Shown: piece after piece, positions 17,579-26,940 of the stretch
Layout of the letters: every line of letters starts with the position of its first letter
Position numbering within the stretch: position 1 is the stretch's first letter
Assembly: GCA_050288705.1 (NCBI GenBank)
Contig: JBNKEI010000156.1
Coordinates: 9,722 to 73,721, forward strand
Source of the DNA: JBNKEI01 sp050288705
Lineage (GTDB): Bacteria > Myxococcota > Myxococcia > Myxococcales > UBA5297
Reading direction: 5' to 3'
DNA length: 64,000 bases
Translations under genes and position numbers: made by a program
The notes under the pieces: model-generated
The model's input: only the letters and a program-made list of their open reading frames with translations
Databases searched by the model: none
Told to the model about the DNA's origin: nothing

Positions 17579-19140
17579 GGTGTGGTCTCCGTGAGAGCCA
17601 GGGGGAGGCGGGTTTCTTTGTGGCGTTTTAAGGCGATGGCTCGATTCATAGCGTCAATGTAAGCCTGAACGCTTCCAGTTATTACGTCGGTACTAGCCGC
17701 GCGTCCATGGAATTGAGCGTTGTCAAATTGAACCGCTACGAAAGCTTCTCCCATGGAATCGTGTCCCATGCCTACCGACTGAATGGAATACTCGGTCAGC
17801 TTTCCTACCCATCCAGTTATTCTTTCAATGGCTTTGTAAGCGGCATCTACTGGGCCGTCGCCAGTTGCAGAATCAAAAATTCGATTATCGCCTTTTTGCA
17901 GCTCGACAGTGGCGGTGGGCCTAAGATCAATTCCGGTACTCACTTGCAAACCAACTAACCGATATTCCTCGTCAGCATCCCGAACACCAGTTTCTAGCAA
18001 AGCAATTAGCTCTTCATCGAAAACTTCTTTTTTCTTATCGGCAATGGCGCAAAAGCTAGAATAAGCTTTTTCCAACTCTTCGGGGGAAAGCTCGTATCCT
18101 AATTCGGAGTAGCGTTGTTTTAAAGCATGCCTTCCTGAATGCTTACCCAAAACTAAGGTATTGCGTTTGATACCTACTGATTGAGGGGTCATGATTTCGT
18201 AGGTAATAGCGCTTTTCAGCACCCCGTCTTGATGAATTCCTGCTTCGTGTGCAAAAGCATTAGCACCAACGATAGCTTTATTTCTTTGGACACTCATTCC
18301 AGTTAAATTAGTTAACAACTTGCTCGACCGAAGTATCTCTTCAGTATTGATTTCGGAGTATACACCCAACTGTTCTCTGCGAGTTTTTATGGCCATGGCG
18401 ATTTCTTCCAAAGCTGCATTGCCCGCTCGTTCGCCAATTCCGTTTAGCGTGCATTCTATTTGGCGCGCTCCATTTTCAATTGCAGCAAGCGAATTGGCAA
18501 CCGCTAAGCCAAGGTCATTATGGCAATGAGCGCTTAGAATTGCTTGTCCAGCATTGGGCACGCGCTCGTTTATTATTCTAAACATGGCGCCATATTCATT
18601 GGGGACTGAATACCCTACAGTATCTGGCAAATTTATTATGGTCGCGCCTGCAGCAATGACTGCTTCTACTACGGTACATAAAAATTCAATATCGGATCGC
18701 GAAGCGTCTTCACAAGAAAATTCTACTTCAGCACAGAGAGAACGGGCATGGGCTACCGCAGCTATGGCCTCTTTTAATACCTGTTCTTTGGTTTTTTTTA
18801 ATTTATGAAACAGATGGATATCGGAGGTGGCAATAAAGGTATGAATGCGTGGTTTTTTTGCCTTACAAATTGCGTCCCAAGCTCTGTCAATATCGGTGCG
18901 AATTGCACGCGAAAGAGCCGCTACGGTACAATTTTCCACAATCTCGGAGATTTTAAGCACAGCCTGGAAATCTCCTACTGAAGCAATGGGAAAACCGGCC
19001 TCGATTACGTCGACTTTTAGCTTTTCAAGCTGCCTAGCCATTCTAAGCTTTTCTTCGACATTCATACTACATCCAGGTGATTGTTCACCATCGCGAAGGG
19101 TGGTATCAAAAATAGCGATTCGATGGTCCATAATGGTCAT
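17575..19140 (-). CDS. leuA: 2-isopropylmalate synthase
   Basis: 521 residues. It condenses acetyl-CoA with 2-oxoisovalerate, the first committed leucine step. Motifs are FDTTLRDGEQSPGCSM, IEAGFPIASVGDF, SAHCHNDLGLAVANSLAAI and GIGERAGNAALEE, with HxH metal ligands in HCHND. The regulatory domain for leucine feedback lies after residue about 390. AGGAG stands just before the ATG; an ATG three codons later is an alternative. It is 12 bases from ilvN and overlaps cimA by four, so all four genes probably share one transcript from upstream of ilvB. Confidence 0.95.
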   Translation of the reverse strand: MTIMDHRIAIFDTTLRDGEQSPGCSMNVEEKLRMARQLEKLKVDVIEAGFPIASVGDFQAVLKISEIVENCTVAALSRAIRTDIDRAWDAICKAKKPRIHTFIATSDIHLFHKLKKTKEQVLKEAIAAVAHARSLCAEVEFSCEDASRSDIEFLCTVVEAVIAAGATIINLPDTVGYSVPNEYGAMFRIINERVPNAGQAILSAHCHNDLGLAVANSLAAIENGARQIECTLNGIGERAGNAALEEIAMAIKTRREQLGVYSEINTEEILRSSKLLTNLTGMSVQRNKAIVGANAFAHEAGIHQDGVLKSAITYEIMTPQSVGIKRNTLVLGKHSGRHALKQRYSELGYELSPEELEKAYSSFCAIADKKKEVFDEELIALLETGVRDADEEYRLVGLQVSTGIDLRPTATVELQKGDNRIFDSATGDGPVDAAYKAIERITGWVGKLTEYSIQSVGMGHDSMGEAFVAVQFDNAQFHGRAASTDVITGSVQAYIDAMNRAIALKRHKETRLPLALTETTP

Positions 19141-19152
19141 GTCTCCTAATGA

Positions 19153-19698
19153 CTATTCCTCACCTTGGAACTCTCGTTTTAAAGCTACGCTTCCGGTTCG
19201 TGCGGTTTCTTTTATCCCAAAGGGTTTCAGCATTTTTAGAATAGCATCTACTTTTGGATGACTTCCGGTGGCCTCAAGCGTTAGGGTTTTACTGCTAATA
19301 TCGACCACCTTGGCACGGAAAATTTCGCATATCTGCATTATTTCCGAACGGGTTTCGGCGGTGGATTGGACTTTTACCAACACCATTTCTCTTTCCACAA
19401 AGTTTTCAAAAGTAAGGTCAACTACTTTTAGAACATCAATGAGTTTATTAAGCTGTTTGGTAATTTGCTCAATAATTTGATCGTCTCCGTGAGTAGTCAC
19501 GGTCATGCGAGACAAAGCTTCGTCCTCGGTGGGGCCAACGCTGAGGCTGTCAATATTATATCCCTTGGCGGCGAACATTCCTGCAACCCGATTAAAGGCC
19601 CCGAATTTGTTTTCCACCAGTATTGATATGGTATGTCTTTTCATTTTTTCTTCAGTATCGGCTGGACGCCCATTAGAAACAGCTTGAAGTTGTGACAT
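19153..19698 (-). CDS. ilvN: Acetolactate synthase small (regulatory) subunit
   Basis: 181 residues. The ACT domain starts at HTISILVENKFGAFNRVAGMF, with YNIDSLSVGPTEDEALSRMT following, and a C-terminal domain ends near ARTGSVALKREF. It stimulates the catalytic subunit and confers valine inhibition. A 19-residue extension precedes the usual start (Met-Lys-Arg-His); the upstream ATG has a fair ribosome site (AAAGGC), so I keep it. It lies 22 bases after ilvB and is surely co-transcribed with it. Confidence 0.94.
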   Translation of the reverse strand: MSQLQAVSNGRPADTEEKMKRHTISILVENKFGAFNRVAGMFAAKGYNIDSLSVGPTEDEALSRMTVTTHGDDQIIEQITKQLNKLIDVLKVVDLTFENFVEREMVLVKVQSTAETRSEIMQICEIFRAKVVDISSKTLTLEATGSHPKVDAILKMLKPFGIKETARTGSVALKREFQGEE

Positions 19699-19720
19699 GT
19701 GATTTGCCTTTCTTACAAGC

Positions 19721-21613
19721 TTAAGAATTTTTACCCTTTTCTAGGATCATGATTTTGTCAGAAGAAACTTCTAGGCAGTCGCCATCGGTTGGCACAGAGA
19801 GACTGGAGTCGATCATTTCGTGAACGCTTTGTCCTGCTGGAATCATGGGAAACACGTTTTCTTCCTCAGCGATCGCGAATTCCACGAACACCGGGCCATC
19901 TGTATGGGCCATCATTTTTTCGAGAACGCTGCCAACCTCGGCAACTTTGGTGGCACGCAATGCAACACAACCGTAAGCTTCCGCCAATTTAGTAAAGTTA
20001 GGATTGAGCATAGGTGTATGCGAATAACGCTGACGGAAGAAAAGCTCTTGCCATTGGCGCACCATTCCTAAATACCCATTATTTAATACGATAATTTTTA
20101 AAGGTAAGCGATGTTCCACGATGGTGGCCATTTCTTGGGAATTCATTTGAAATCCACCGTCTCCACTAATGGAAATAACCGGTAAATCTTTGCGCCCAAA
20201 GGAAGCCCCCATGGCAGCGGGAAGCGAAAAACCCATTGTTCCTAGTCCGCCAGAAGTAATAAGAGTGCGTGGCAGTACAAAATTGAAAAACTGTGCGCAC
20301 CACATTTGATGCTGGCCAACATCGGCCACCACTATTGCCCTTCCTTGAGTTATTTCTCCAAGTTTTTGAATTACATACTGCGCAGGAATTGATTCACCCA
20401 TTTTGTAGCGCAGGGGATGTTCTTTTTTCCAATTTTCAATGGTAGAAAGCCACTCTTGAGTATCTAAAGGACCAACATAATTCAATAACCTGCTCAAAAC
20501 ACGTTTGGCATCTCCCACTATAGGGACATCGACTTGCACGTTTTTGCAAATTGCTGCAGGGTCAATATCAATATGAATTTTTCGAGCTTGAGGAGCAAAT
20601 GCTTCGATTTTTCCAGTAACGCGATCATCAAATCGGGTTCCGACTGCAATTAGTAAATCGCAATGATGGATTGCCATGTTGGCGTACCAAGTTCCATGCA
20701 TTCCCAGCATTCCCAAAGAAAGCGAATCGCGTTCGGAAAAAGAACCTAATCCCTGTAGTGTAGTGGTTACTGGACATCTTAGTTTGTAAGCGAAGGCCCG
20801 CAGTTCTTCAGAAGCTTCTGAGTAAAACGTACCTCCTCCCACGTACAAAACTGGCCGCTTGGCAGATTGAATAAGCTCGGCAGCTTTCTTAATTTGGCGC
20901 GTATGTCCGTCAATGGTTGGCTGATAGGTTCGCAACTCAGCCTTTTCAGGGTAAAAGAACTTGGTCTTTTGTATGGTAACGTCTTTAGGAAGATCGACTA
21001 GCACTGGTCCTGGTCGACCGCTGGTGGCGATATAAAACGCTTCTTTGATGGTTTGGGCTAGTTCGCTTGCATCGCGAACCAAGTAGCTGTGTTTGGTTAT
21101 AGGTCGGGTGATGCCCACAATGTCGGCTTCTTGGAATGCTTCATTTCCAATCAGGCGTAGTGGAACTTGCCCAGTAAATATGACTAACGGAATTGAATCC
21201 ATGAAAGCGTCGGCAATTCCGGTTACTGTATTGGTTGCCCCGGGACCGGAAGTAACTAGTACCACCCCTGGTTTACCGGTTGCTTTCGCGTACCCCTCGG
21301 CGGCATGAGTTGCTCCTTGCTCGTGGCGGGTACGAATATGCTGGAAATTGGTTACATCATAAAGAACATCGTAGATGCCTATTACCTGTCCACCAGGGTA
21401 CCCAAAAACAACCTCCACATTTTCCTCAATAAGGCACTGGACAAATATTTCTGCTCCTGTCATCAGCTTGCCAACCATGCTTTCGTTGGCCCTTTCTTGG
21501 ACTTCTCTTTTTGAGGGTTCTTCAGGAACTTCAGGAACTTCAGAAACCTCTTTTGTGGAATAAGAGCTGCTTTTCAAGGAATTCACCGACTTCGTGCTGG
21601 TAGTTGGTTGCAT
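19721..21613 (-). CDS. ilvB: Acetolactate synthase large (catalytic) subunit
   Basis: 630 residues. This ThDP/FAD enzyme makes 2-acetolactate or 2-aceto-2-hydroxybutyrate for valine, leucine and isoleucine. Seen are FGYPGG and the catalytic Glu in RHEQGATHAAEGYAKATG, and the ThDP-binding GDGGFQMNSQE...NNGYLGMVRQWQ. The first 46 residues are an extra Ser/Thr/Glu/Pro stretch with VPEVPEEP repeats; translation could instead begin at Met47 (MVGKLMTGAEI), which fits the usual start. First gene of ilvB-ilvN-leuA-cimA. No clear attenuator peptide was found in its leader. Confidence 0.95.
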   Translation of the reverse strand: MQPTTSTKSVNSLKSSSYSTKEVSEVPEVPEEPSKREVQERANESMVGKLMTGAEIFVQCLIEENVEVVFGYPGGQVIGIYDVLYDVTNFQHIRTRHEQGATHAAEGYAKATGKPGVVLVTSGPGATNTVTGIADAFMDSIPLVIFTGQVPLRLIGNEAFQEADIVGITRPITKHSYLVRDASELAQTIKEAFYIATSGRPGPVLVDLPKDVTIQKTKFFYPEKAELRTYQPTIDGHTRQIKKAAELIQSAKRPVLYVGGGTFYSEASEELRAFAYKLRCPVTTTLQGLGSFSERDSLSLGMLGMHGTWYANMAIHHCDLLIAVGTRFDDRVTGKIEAFAPQARKIHIDIDPAAICKNVQVDVPIVGDAKRVLSRLLNYVGPLDTQEWLSTIENWKKEHPLRYKMGESIPAQYVIQKLGEITQGRAIVVADVGQHQMWCAQFFNFVLPRTLITSGGLGTMGFSLPAAMGASFGRKDLPVISISGDGGFQMNSQEMATIVEHRLPLKIIVLNNGYLGMVRQWQELFFRQRYSHTPMLNPNFTKLAEAYGCVALRATKVAEVGSVLEKMMAHTDGPVFVEFAIAEEENVFPMIPAGQSVHEMIDSSLSVPTDGDCLEVSSDKIMILEKGKNS

Positions 21614-22080
21614 ATCAAGCTCGATTCCCTAATTGCTAGGTAAAGCGTTTTTAGTCATTATTAACAACAACCAATATGGTTCCACCTTAGTTACAGAAAG
21701 TGAAAAGTCATCAGCATAGGATACTTCTGGTTAGTTATCAATGAGCTTAAGATGTTGTAACAAGTTTGTGTTCTCGGTTAAGTCTTGAGCTACTCTTGGT
21801 AAAGTTCGTTGACACTCCTGTGCGGATCTGGCATAGAAGAAAGATGGTAATCGAATTTTTGTACGATATTTACTGGTTTTTTTGTTTACGAACCATTTGT
21901 TGGCGACACACGGTGTATCATTAACCTGTAAAATTTTTTATTTGCCGCAAGGTTCAGGCGGTTATTTTTTTGAAGATTCTGTTGCGGTTTCTTACAGAAC
22001 AGTCTACCCGAGTTTTTCATTTTTTGGTTTTAAGGGGGTAAGTATTCGCGGTATGCGAATGGCCTCGTTGCGGAGTCGAA
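21614..22080. promoter_or_regulatory. Divergent promoter region between ilvB operon and his operon
   Basis: 467 bases between the divergent ilvB (minus) and hisG (plus) starts. It must hold both operon promoters. It is AT-rich with T-runs around 21856-21890 and 21965-21970. On the minus strand a short AAGGTGGAACC (near 21680-21690) recalls the T-box core but lacks the rest of that motif, and no leader peptide rich in branched-chain or His codons was found. Exact -35/-10 elements could not be assigned with confidence. Confidence 0.5.
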
Positions 22081-23121
22081 GTGAATATCAGAACAGATTT
22101 GCGTTTGGCATTGCCTTCTAAAGGCCGCTTAGAAACGGATTCTGTGCAGCTTTTAGAATCCTGCGGGCTAAAAATACACAAGCCTAATCCCCGACAATAC
22201 CAGGCATCGATTCCCGCTATTCCGTCGGTATTGGTGCTTTTTCAACGGCCAGCAGACATTGTGGTCGGGGTTCGGCAAGGAAGTCTCGATTTCGCAATAG
22301 CCGGGTTGGACACCATAGAAGAGCGCAAGGGAGATGACGGTGAAATTGTAATTATTCACAATGCTCTGGGTTTTGGACACTGTTCCCTCGCTCTGGCGGT
22401 TCCTGAATCGTGGTCAGAGGTGCGTTCCATTAAGGATTTAGCCGAGCAGGCTTTGGTTAGAAAGCAAGAGGGGCGCTTGCTACGAGTGGCCACTAAATAC
22501 CCGGTTCTCACCAAGCAGTTTCTTGAATCCCAGAGTATTGACGCCCAGTTAATAGCTGCGGAAGGCACTCTAGAAGTGGCTCCTTCTATTGGGTATGCCG
22601 ATTTGATTTGTGATCTAGTTTCCAGCGGCATGACGCTGCACGATAACCGGCTACGCCTATTGGAAGGCGGCCAGATTATGCGATCGCAAGCCTGTTTAAT
22701 CGCAAATCGCGATTCTTTGAAAACTAGGCCGCAAGTGCTTTCAGTAGCTCGGGAATTATTGGAGTTATTTGAGGCTCATTTGCGCGCTAAAGAAAACTAT
22801 CTGGTGTTTGCCAACATGAGAGGTGATTCTCCTGAGTCCATTGCTGAGCAAATTTTTACGAAAACCAGGCTGGGAGGTCTTCAAGGACCAACAATTTCGC
22901 GGGTAATTGCTCGCCAGGGTGGGCAGGAACAAAAAGGCCGGCAGGATCAAATCGAAAACTGGTACGACGTTAACGTAGTAGTGCCCAAAGATCAGATAAT
23001 GCGCTCCGTTAAGGAATTACGCTCGATTGGCGGAAGTGGAGTAGTGGTTTCTCCGGTTAGCTATATTTTCGAGGAAGAGCCTAAGCGATACGTCGAATTA
23101 CTTAAGACTTTGGGACAATGA
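22081..23121 (+). CDS. hisG: ATP phosphoribosyltransferase, long (HisG_L) form
   Basis: 346 residues, GTG start. It catalyses the first step of histidine synthesis, joining ATP and PRPP. The N-terminus has LALPSKGRLETDSVQLLESCGL and the PRPP loop region is EGTLEVAPSIGYADLICDLVSSG. A C-terminal ACT-like regulatory domain (NVVVPKDQIMRSVKELRSIGGSGVVV) marks the long form, which works as a hexamer, is feedback-inhibited by histidine and needs no HisZ. It is somewhat longer than typical (about 290-300), with an insert around residues 230-290. First gene of a complete his operon. Confidence 0.93.
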   Translation: MNIRTDLRLALPSKGRLETDSVQLLESCGLKIHKPNPRQYQASIPAIPSVLVLFQRPADIVVGVRQGSLDFAIAGLDTIEERKGDDGEIVIIHNALGFGHCSLALAVPESWSEVRSIKDLAEQALVRKQEGRLLRVATKYPVLTKQFLESQSIDAQLIAAEGTLEVAPSIGYADLICDLVSSGMTLHDNRLRLLEGGQIMRSQACLIANRDSLKTRPQVLSVARELLELFEAHLRAKENYLVFANMRGDSPESIAEQIFTKTRLGGLQGPTISRVIARQGGQEQKGRQDQIENWYDVNVVVPKDQIMRSVKELRSIGGSGVVVSPVSYIFEEEPKRYVELLKTLGQ

Positions 23122-23185
23122 ACTGTTCCTAGTCACACGTTTGGAAATCGGGTGAGCGAGGAAAGTTCAGTATCCTTCATGGCGC

Positions 23186-25675
23186 ATGGAATTCGAGGAA
23201 CCAATGATTCGAATTATGGAGGTTGAGGAAGCGCGGCAAAAAGTATTGCGGCGGCAAATTCCGGGAGAGCATAATCCGCCAGCATTGCGCGCGGGGTTAC
23301 TTAGAGTCTTTGGAGAAGAAATTACCCCTCAAGAGGGAGTACGGCGAATTCTTCGCGATGTGCGGGAACGAGGAGACTCTGCGCTACAAGACTGGACCTA
23401 CAAAATTGACGGTTTTACATTAGAGCAGCTTTCGGTTCCTCGTGAAGAGTGGTCTGCCGCGTTGGAGCGCCTTCCTTCCGAGCTACAGCAATCTTTGAAA
23501 GTTGCTGCTCACCGTGTACGTTCTTTCCATGCCCGGCAACCTATTCCTAGCTGGTCAACTACAGAAATGGGTGGGGTTTTAGGCCAGACCTGTACTCCTT
23601 TAAAGCGGGTGGGTGTTTATGTTCCCGGAGGAAGCGCGCCTTTACCATCTTCTTTGTTGATGTCGGCCATTCCAGCAAAAGTGGCCGGAGTAGAGGAGGT
23701 ATGGGTAGCTACTCCACCTGGTCGCAGTAATGGGCGAGTTCCAGATGCGATTTTGGCGGCTGCTTACCTTTCAGAGGTAAGCGGTGTTTATTGTGTTGGA
23801 GGTGCGCAAGCAATTGCTGCATTGGCGCTTGGAACGGATTCGATTCCTCGGGTCGATAAAATTGTGGGTGCCGGGAATCTATTCGTTACTTTGGCAAAGC
23901 AACAAGTCTTCGGTCAGGTGGGACTTGATGGACTGGCCGGACCTACTGAAACTGTAGTGGTCGCTGACGATTCGGCTGATCCTGCTTGGGTGGCAGCAGA
24001 TTTGTTAGCTCAGGCAGAGCACGATATGCTGGCTGCTCCTATTTTGCTGACTCCCTCTCGATTGCTAGCAACCAAAGTTCAGGCCGAGGTTAAACGCCAG
24101 TTTGCGTTGAGAGAACGAAGGGAAATTCTGGCCAATTCGCTTGCTGAACAAGGTGGAATAGTAATCACTCAAAACATTACTCAAGCAGTGCAATTGGCAG
24201 ATGAATATGCCCCCGAACACCTTTGCTTATCGGTAGAAAATCCCCAAGAGTGGGCGCGTCAGATACGCTGTGCCGGTGGATTGTTTTTAGGAGAGCGATC
24301 CTGTGAGGTGCTCGGTGATTATGTTGCGGGGCCCAGTCACGTGATGCCTACTGGGGGAACTGCTCGTTTTGCCTCTCCCCTAAACGTTCTCGATTTCGTT
24401 AGAATTACCAATGTTATTGGTTTGGACGAAACGACTTCCGCTAAGCTCAGTATCCATGCTGCTCGCATTGCGCAAGCCGAGTCCTTAGATTCGCATGCCC
24501 AGGCAGCTATGTTTAGGGCTGAATCGGCTACCTCCTCCGCCAACGAAATAGATGCCTGCACTACACTAGAAACTCTTCGTCCCGCCCAGCCTTCGGTTTT
24601 TGATGCGATGGAGTCCTATCAACCAGTAGCTCCTTTCGAGGTATGGGCACAAAGGTTGGGAAGGGAGCCTGATTCTATAGTTAAGCTAGATGCTAATGAA
24701 AACCCCTATGGACCTTCTCCCAAGGCTTTGGAAAGAGTAGGGCAAGGGAAGGGTTTTCATATTTATCCCGATCCCGATAGCACTGCGCTACGCCGGGCAC
24801 TCTCTGCATATGTTCAGGTTCCGGAAAAGTATCTGTTTACCGGTGCTGGTGCTGATGAATTGATAGATCTGGTATTGCGAGTAGCGGTTAATCCCGATGA
24901 TATTCTCATTGATTGTCCGCCTACGTTTTCAATGTATTCCTTCTTTGCGCGAATAAATCGCGCAAGGGTAGTTTCGGTTCCGCGAAAGAACGATTTCCGT
25001 CTAGACATAAAGGGAGTGGAAGCAGCAGTTGCCCAGGAACCACGCGCTAAGGTTCTGTTTTTGTGTTCTCCCAATAATCCCGACGGCAGCGTTCTGTCTG
25101 ATAACGACCTGCGACAGTTGCTTCGTTTACCGGTACTAGTGGTGCTCGATGAGGCGTACGTAGAATTTCATGGTTCCAGTCGCATTTCTTGGGTTCTGGA
25201 AAACGAAAATCTGGCAGTGCTGCGAACTTTTAGCAAATGGGCTGGACTGGCTGGTTTGCGAGTAGGATATGGAGCTTTTCCCCAGTGGTTACTACGACGC
25301 ATGTGGCCTATTAAGCAGCCTTACAATGTAAACGTGGCTGCATCGCAAGCAGCAATTGCTTCTTTGGAAGAGGCTCCGGTTCTGCTTCAAACAGTGGAAC
25401 GTATATGCCAAGAGCGGGAAAGAATGGCCCGATTGTTATCCCAAGTGAAGGGTTTTTCAACTTTCCCCAGCCGCAGCAATTTTGTTCTCAGTAAGATTTC
25501 TGGGGGCAAGGCACTAGAACTCAAGCGCGCTCTGGAAGAACAAGGAATTCTAGTGCGCTATTTCCAAAAGCCCGGCGTTCAGGATTGCTTACGCTTTAGT
25601 GTAGGCCGGCGGGAAGACACTGATTTGCTAATTTCTGCGCTTAATCGTTTGGGATGGAAGTCTGCTAACGGTTGA
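23186..25675 (+). CDS. hisD-hisC: Fused histidinol dehydrogenase - histidinol-phosphate aminotransferase
   Basis: 829 residues in one open frame. Residues 1-450 are HisD: zinc ligands Gln276 and His279 (AQAEHD), Asp378 (GDYVAGPSH) and His437, with the catalytic pair Glu344-His345 in APEHL. Residues about 475-829 are HisC, a PLP aminotransferase: LDANENPYGPSP, SPNNPDGS, DEAYVEF and the PLP lysine Lys684 in TFSKWAGLAGLRVGY. It therefore catalyses the transamination and the last two oxidations of histidine synthesis, normally by separate proteins. A linker of about 25 residues joins them with no stop or internal ribosome site. The start could be Met7 (ATG 23204). Confidence 0.93.
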   Translation: MEFEEPMIRIMEVEEARQKVLRRQIPGEHNPPALRAGLLRVFGEEITPQEGVRRILRDVRERGDSALQDWTYKIDGFTLEQLSVPREEWSAALERLPSELQQSLKVAAHRVRSFHARQPIPSWSTTEMGGVLGQTCTPLKRVGVYVPGGSAPLPSSLLMSAIPAKVAGVEEVWVATPPGRSNGRVPDAILAAAYLSEVSGVYCVGGAQAIAALALGTDSIPRVDKIVGAGNLFVTLAKQQVFGQVGLDGLAGPTETVVVADDSADPAWVAADLLAQAEHDMLAAPILLTPSRLLATKVQAEVKRQFALRERREILANSLAEQGGIVITQNITQAVQLADEYAPEHLCLSVENPQEWARQIRCAGGLFLGERSCEVLGDYVAGPSHVMPTGGTARFASPLNVLDFVRITNVIGLDETTSAKLSIHAARIAQAESLDSHAQAAMFRAESATSSANEIDACTTLETLRPAQPSVFDAMESYQPVAPFEVWAQRLGREPDSIVKLDANENPYGPSPKALERVGQGKGFHIYPDPDSTALRRALSAYVQVPEKYLFTGAGADELIDLVLRVAVNPDDILIDCPPTFSMYSFFARINRARVVSVPRKNDFRLDIKGVEAAVAQEPRAKVLFLCSPNNPDGSVLSDNDLRQLLRLPVLVVLDEAYVEFHGSSRISWVLENENLAVLRTFSKWAGLAGLRVGYGAFPQWLLRRMWPIKQPYNVNVAASQAAIASLEEAPVLLQTVERICQERERMARLLSQVKGFSTFPSRSNFVLSKISGGKALELKRALEEQGILVRYFQKPGVQDCLRFSVGRREDTDLLISALNRLGWKSANG

Positions 25676-25713
25676 AAGTTTTTCCGCTGGGCTGAAAGGC
25701 AAGGAAAAGTGCA

Positions 25714-26301
25714 GTGCGCATTGGAACAGTAGAGCGAAAAACATCGGAAACTGACATCAAAGTTTCTATTCATCTCGATGGTACCGGCCAACATGATGTA
25801 AGCACTGGAGTGGGATTTTTAGACCACATGTTGGGTCAGGTGGCGGTGCACGGGCTTTTTGATCTTTCCGTGCAGTCGCAGGGCGATTTGGAGATCGATG
25901 CTCATCATACCATGGAAGACGTAGCCTTGACCTTGGGTTCAGCAGTAGATCGGGCGCTGGGAGATCGTAAGGGTTTGGTGCGTATGGGGCATGCCTATGT
26001 ACCCATGGATGAGGCGTTAGCGCTGGTAGTCATCGATCTAAGCGGTCGTCCCTATACAATGGTGGAAAGCGCTTGGCATGGCGCCGAAGTAGGTAAAATA
26101 CCGACCTCGTTGATTGCTCATTTTTTTGAATCGTTCGCGGTAACCGCAAGGACGAACGTGCACGCCCGTATTCTTGCTGGTCGCGATAATCATCACCAGG
26201 CCGAAGCTCTATTCAAAGCATTGGGCCGCGCTTTAGAGAGTGCAACGCGGATTGACCCCCGACGGCTCGGGGTGGTTCCTTCCACTAAAGGGATTCTTTA
26301 A
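25714..26301 (+). CDS. hisB: Imidazoleglycerol-phosphate dehydratase
   Basis: 195 residues, GTG start; the monofunctional form without the histidinol-phosphatase domain of E. coli. Metal-binding histidine motifs are visible: GFLDHMLGQVAVHG, DAHHTMEDVALTLG and ARILAGRDNHHQAEALFKALGRAL split as expected. It removes water from imidazoleglycerol phosphate to give the substrate of HisC. Its stop codon directly abuts the hisH ATG (no gap), so translation is probably coupled. Confidence 0.95.
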   Translation: MRIGTVERKTSETDIKVSIHLDGTGQHDVSTGVGFLDHMLGQVAVHGLFDLSVQSQGDLEIDAHHTMEDVALTLGSAVDRALGDRKGLVRMGHAYVPMDEALALVVIDLSGRPYTMVESAWHGAEVGKIPTSLIAHFFESFAVTARTNVHARILAGRDNHHQAEALFKALGRALESATRIDPRRLGVVPSTKGIL

Positions 26302-26916
26302 ATGGTGATCATAATTGATTATGGGGTAGGAAATTTACGATCGGTGCAAAAATCCTTTGAGCATTTGGGGGCTAAGGTAAGCATTAGCAGCAATCCGGAA
26401 GAGGTTTGCCGGGCCGACCAACTGGTACTTCCGGGGGTAGGAGCATTTAGAGCAGGCATGGAAGGATTGCAGCAAAGAAACCTTGTTGAGCCAATTTTGC
26501 AAGCAATAAAAAAGGGTACCCCGTTTCTTGGAATATGCTTGGGAATGCAGTTGCTTCTTGAAGAAAGCGAGGAAGGCGAGCAAGGTCTGCCTCTACCCCA
26601 AGGCTTGGGAATTATTCCTGGCAGAGTAGTTCGCCTTAAAGGTGATGGGCTTCTCGTTCCCCATATGGGGTGGAACCAAGTGAATCCAGTGCGTGAATTG
26701 CCAATTGTGAAATCCTTGGGCGACAATTCCTACGCTTATTTTGTGCATTCCTATTACTGTGAACCTAGCAATGAAACCGCAGTAATAGCCAAAACAGAAT
26801 ACGGAAAAGAATTTTGTTCAATTTTGGGAGCTAATGCAGTGTGGGGAATTCAATTTCATCCCGAAAAAAGCCAAGCGGTTGGTCTGAAAATATTGCAAGG
26901 ATTCTTGGCCACTTAA
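26302..26916 (+). CDS. hisH: Imidazole glycerol phosphate synthase, glutaminase subunit
   Basis: 204 residues. Class I glutamine amidotransferase triad: Cys79 in GICLGMQL, and His186 and Glu188 in FHPEKS. The N-terminus is IIDYGVGNLRSVQKSFEHLG. It feeds ammonia to HisF in the step that forms the imidazole ring. It sits between hisB (no gap) and hisA (24 bases), with hisF following. Confidence 0.95.
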   Translation: MVIIIDYGVGNLRSVQKSFEHLGAKVSISSNPEEVCRADQLVLPGVGAFRAGMEGLQQRNLVEPILQAIKKGTPFLGICLGMQLLLEESEEGEQGLPLPQGLGIIPGRVVRLKGDGLLVPHMGWNQVNPVRELPIVKSLGDNSYAYFVHSYYCEPSNETAVIAKTEYGKEFCSILGANAVWGIQFHPEKSQAVGLKILQGFLAT

Positions 26917-26940
26917 AGCAGAATTTGCTCAGAGGAATAC

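Noticed and set aside
21677..21690. T-box-like AAGGTGGAACC upstream of ilvB on the minus strand
   Set aside because: Only the core resembles the T-box; stem I, a specifier codon and a following terminator were not found, so I do not call a T-box.
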